64,000 nt of DNA from DATFRY01 sp035489015 (lineage in GTDB: Bacteria > Myxococcota_A > Polyangia > Haliangiales > Haliangiaceae). The stretch covers positions 1 to 64,000 of the forward strand of contig DATHKR010000338.1 of assembly GCA_035489015.1 (NCBI GenBank). The letters run 5' to 3'. The translations under genes and the position numbers were made by a program. The notes beneath the pieces are model-generated. The model made no database searches. It saw nothing but the letters and a program-made list of their open reading frames with translations, and had not been told where the DNA came from. Shown piece after piece: positions 62,247 through 64,000 of this stretch (position 1 is its first letter; the number at the start of each line of letters is the position of its first letter).

Positions 62247-62351
62247 CGTCGCGCGCATCACCGGATGGACGCGCGAGCAGCTCAGGCTGCTGAAGAAGGC
62301 CGCCAACGGGCCCGTCGCCTGAGCCTCTGCCCCGGTGTCAGTGCCCCCGTT

Positions 62352-62357
62352 TATGAT
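62352..62357 (+). promoter_or_regulatory. -10 box of a leaderless promoter
   Basis: TATGAT lies 8 nt before GTG 62366; no Shine-Dalgarno. The gap 62247-62351 shows a possible coding overlap but no gene I accept. Confidence 0.45.
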
Positions 62358-62365
62358 CCCCGGCT

Positions 62366-62557
62366 GTGACTATTGAGATCCCTGATCATGTGATGAAGCT
62401 GGCGCGCGAGGCCGAGGCGGCGCGGGTGAAAGCCCTGTCCGAGCCGTACTCGCGGGAGGGTTGGGCGCCGTGGCTGGAGGCGGCCGAGGCGTTCCTACGG
62501 AGCGCTGGGAACACCGAGCTGGAGATGGCGGCGAAGAAAGCGGCGCGGGAGACGTGA
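62366..62557 (+). CDS. hypothetical protein, 63 aa
   Basis: MTIEIPDHVMKLAREAEAAR, VKALSEPYSREGWAPWLEAA and EAFLRSAGNTELEMAAKKAA. Helical and basic/acidic mixed. Likely leaderless. Convergent with 62559. No family. Confidence 0.55.
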   Translation: MTIEIPDHVMKLAREAEAARVKALSEPYSREGWAPWLEAAEAFLRSAGNTELEMAAKKAARET

Positions 62558-62558
62558 G

Positions 62559-62783
62559 CTACGGCCGCCCACCGTAGTAGCCGTCGAGCTGGACGTTCAG
62601 TTCGGCCAGGTCGGGGTGCATGCCGAGATCACGGTCGAAACCTCCCTGCATGATCGCAGCGAAGTTCCGCATGGGCTTCGTCGCCTTGACCATTTCAGCC
62701 GCCATGTCCTCACGCGCGGCGGCAGCACGGTGGGCGGCTGCCTTGAGCCGGTGCGCGCGCTCCCAGAATTCGTACCGGTCCAT
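62559..62783 (-). CDS. hypothetical protein, 74 aa
   Basis: MDRYEFWERAHRLKAAAHRA, AAAREDMAAEMVKATKPMRN and FAAIMQGGFDRDLGMHPDLAELN. Helical; start directly abuts the upstream TAG. No family. Confidence 0.55.
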   Translation of the reverse strand: MDRYEFWERAHRLKAAAHRAAAAREDMAAEMVKATKPMRNFAAIMQGGFDRDLGMHPDLAELNVQLDGYYGGRP

Positions 62784-62936
62784 CTACAGCGCCGAGTTGA
62801 ACGTCGACACCCGCAGAGAACGGCCCGTGGACGCGGGGAGGATCCGGCCGAGCTGCCGGGCCGCGACAGCGCCACGGACATCGATCTCGGTCAGCGGGAC
62901 ACGCTGGCGGGCTCCGCGAAGGGTCTGTGTCGTCAT
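62784..62936 (-). CDS. hypothetical protein, 50 aa
   Basis: MTTQTLRGARQRVPLTEIDV, RGAVAARQLGRILPASTGRS and LRVSTFNSAL. Stop TAG immediately adjoins the next ATG (62783), so expression together is likely. Short basic protein. Confidence 0.5.
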   Translation of the reverse strand: MTTQTLRGARQRVPLTEIDVRGAVAARQLGRILPASTGRSLRVSTFNSAL

Positions 62937-62960
62937 GGGTTCATGATGCCGGAACGGTGG

Positions 62961-63191
62961 TCACAGCGCCGGGCGTTCATCGCTGATGCCGAGCTCCCGC
63001 TCAAGCCGCCGGATCTTCGGGTAGTCGGGCCGCACGCGACCAACCTCAGGCGGGACGGTGCCCAGCATGCGAGCCCACAGAAGGTGCGGCCATCGCAACC
63101 AGAGCGGCGCACCATACCGCGCACCGAAATAGACGCACGCAGCGCAGTAGATCAGCTCGGCGGGCAGGATGAACCAGAGGAACGGCGGCAT
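62961..63191 (-). CDS. membrane-associated hypothetical protein, 76 aa
   Basis: PPFLWFILPAELIYCAACVYF then YGAPLWLRWPHLLWARMLGTV, giving one or two membrane segments, then a charged tail (RRLERELGISDERPAL). Unknown function. Confidence 0.55.
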   Translation of the reverse strand: MPPFLWFILPAELIYCAACVYFGARYGAPLWLRWPHLLWARMLGTVPPEVGRVRPDYPKIRRLERELGISDERPAL

Positions 63192-63335
63192 GCGCCCATG
63201 ATGCCTGAGCGCCCCGCCCCCGGGCGCTGAACCGGTGACGGGGCGACCTCGCAGCCAGCGAGCAACCCCCACTCTGGCTAGGGGTTGTTGATGCCTCCAG
63301 AGTAGAGGCGGGGACGACAACGGCGGTGCGGCGGG

Positions 63336-63575
63336 TCAGGCGGTGCGGCGAATCTTGGCCAGCGCGTCGCCGAACTGGATCCGAGGCGGCGCGACCATCA
63401 TGCGCGCGGCGGCCTCCGCTATCGGCCGCACGACCTCAGCCGCCCTCGCGAGTGCGAGGTTCGCCTGCTCGGCCAGCTTGAGCGTGGCCTCGGAGACCTG
63501 CACCGGCTGCGGCGGGTAGTGGCGGTCGATCTGCCGGAGCGCACGGTCGGCGTTGGGGTACGGGCGGTACGGCAC
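63336..63575 (-). CDS. hypothetical protein, 79 aa
   Basis: GTG 63575 has a strong AGGAGG 6 nt upstream. VPYRPYPNADRALRQIDRHY, PPQPVQVSEATLKLAEQANL and ALARAAEVVRPIAEAAARMM. Helical, basic. No family. Confidence 0.6.
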   Translation of the reverse strand: MPYRPYPNADRALRQIDRHYPPQPVQVSEATLKLAEQANLALARAAEVVRPIAEAAARMMVAPPRIQFGDALAKIRRTA

Positions 63576-63656
63576 GGCGTCCTCCTGGGGTGTCCGGCCA
63601 GTGTGGCAGGCGGGCGGGGGTGTGCGGGCTCGGATGGTGGTGGATCGCCGTGACCG

Positions 63657-63662
63657 TAGACT
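63657..63662 (+). promoter_or_regulatory. -10 box of a leaderless promoter
   Basis: TAGACT lies 7 nt before ATG 63670 with no Shine-Dalgarno; the sixth plus-strand gene here with this arrangement. Confidence 0.45.
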
Positions 63663-63669
63663 CGAACAC

Positions 63670-64000
63670 ATGATCGAACCATCCGCCGAGGAGCGACTCA
63701 CCGCGCTCCGTCTCCTGCGCCGCGTCCAGGTTGATGACCTCGCCCGCACCGACCGGTGGATCGCCCAAGCCGAACAGCAACTTGCCGACCAGCAGAAACC
63801 CAAGCCCCCGCCGGAACCAACGCGCGCCCCGCTGCCCCGGCCGCCTTACGTCACCCAGACCCGCCACGGCCGGCCGCCCATCCTCCACGGGCCCGACTGC
63901 TGGGTACGCGACGACGGGATCGGGACGCTCGCCATCGACGCCGACAGCGCGCGGGAGGGGCTCGCCGGCGCGGTCATCGAAGCGTGCGACGTGTGCACGC
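63670..64000 (+). CDS. DUF6233-like protein, cut by window end
   Basis: No stop codon by 64000, so 110 codons are visible. MIEPSAEERLTALRLLRRVQ, VDDLARTDRWIAQAEQQLAD, then a Pro-rich linker, PPILHGPDCWVRDDGIGTLA and ACDVCT. The R-L-x-x-L-R-x-L-x-R-V-Q-x-x-D-L-A-R-T-x-R-W-I-A pattern matches DUF6233, a Streptomyces family. Function unknown. Confidence 0.75.
   Translation, partial: MIEPSAEERLTALRLLRRVQVDDLARTDRWIAQAEQQLADQQKPKPPPEPTRAPLPRPPYVTQTRHGRPPILHGPDCWVRDDGIGTLAIDADSAREGLAGAVIEACDVCT

Noticed and set aside
62170..62322. A 50-codon plus-strand frame overlapping the end of the nuclease gene
   Set aside because: The last 27 codons (from TTG 62239) look helical and HTH-like, but the start is unclear and the overlap long; left unannotated.
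1..64000. tRNA genes or rRNA
   Set aside because: No T-loop (GGTTCGAATCC-type) followed by a matching acceptor stem was found by eye; a covariance-model scan would be needed to exclude degenerate tRNAs, e.g. an attachment-site remnant in 58180-58380.

Overview
The window reads as a high-GC actinobacterial, most likely Streptomyces, mobile element. Many genes share 4-nt ATGA/GTGA stop-start overlaps, GTG starts are frequent, and several proteins resemble Streptomyces/actinophage families (DUF6221-, DUF6197-, DUF6233-, DUF4236- and DUF4097-like; these names are from memory of sequence patterns, not from a search). It looks like a hybrid of a temperate phage and a conjugative or plasmid-like element: tail-fibre genes, a RecT/YqaJ recombination pair, phage-type replication genes and a tyrosine integrase share the window with an FtsK/TraB-like DNA pump and Spd-like membrane proteins. 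No head, portal, terminase, tape-measure or lysis gene is visible in the 64 kb, so the element either continues beyond the window or lacks those modules.

Layout. 1-313: gene-free GATC repeat array. 314-15403 (minus strand): HNH nucleases, small hypothetical proteins, a sugar/methyl-transfer cassette (NAD epimerase, two methyltransferases, Rv2179c-like exonuclease, GT-A glycosyltransferase), a repeat-rich minor tail fibre with its partner, a DUF4097 protein and a PP2C phosphatase. 15545-16586: short plus-strand operon. 16587-26239 (minus): small genes, then the transfer-like module (FtsK/TraB ATPase 19566-21755, secreted membrane protein, DUF2637/SpdB-like protein, metallopeptidase, DUF4236, OB-fold protein). 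26490-29685 (plus): regulators, an HTH-NUDIX fusion with a second NUDIX, and winged-helix proteins.

29759-55719 (minus): membrane GT2 glycosyltransferase with an LAxTG mini-protein, HIT protein and many zinc-ribbon genes, then the DNA-metabolism core: DNA methylase, PD-(D/E)XK-like nuclease, DnaB-like ATPase, replication initiator carrying internal 11-bp iterons, C5 methylase, ASCH protein, RecT, YqaJ exonuclease, vWA protein, second N4/N6 methylase, a long run of small overlapping genes, and an AlpA-type excisionase candidate plus an XRE protein. 55962-58145 (plus): repressor-like gene and integrase, followed by a repeat-rich putative attP (58154-58432). 58511-64000: mixed-strand region of small regulators (XRE, GntR, RHH), an endonuclease VII-like HNH, and several plus-strand genes whose -10 boxes sit so close to the start codon that leaderless transcripts are likely.

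How it could work together (inference): integrase, excisionase candidate and the 55.7-56 kb repressor switch would control maintenance. The initiator, DnaB-like ATPase and iterons would start replication, RecT and exonuclease recombine, and three DNA methylases protect the DNA. The FtsK/TraB pump with its membrane partners would move DNA between hyphae, and the tail-fibre, glycosyltransferase and LAxTG genes would act at the cell surface. Coordinates of small genes not separated by clear signals depend on start choice; stops are firm.
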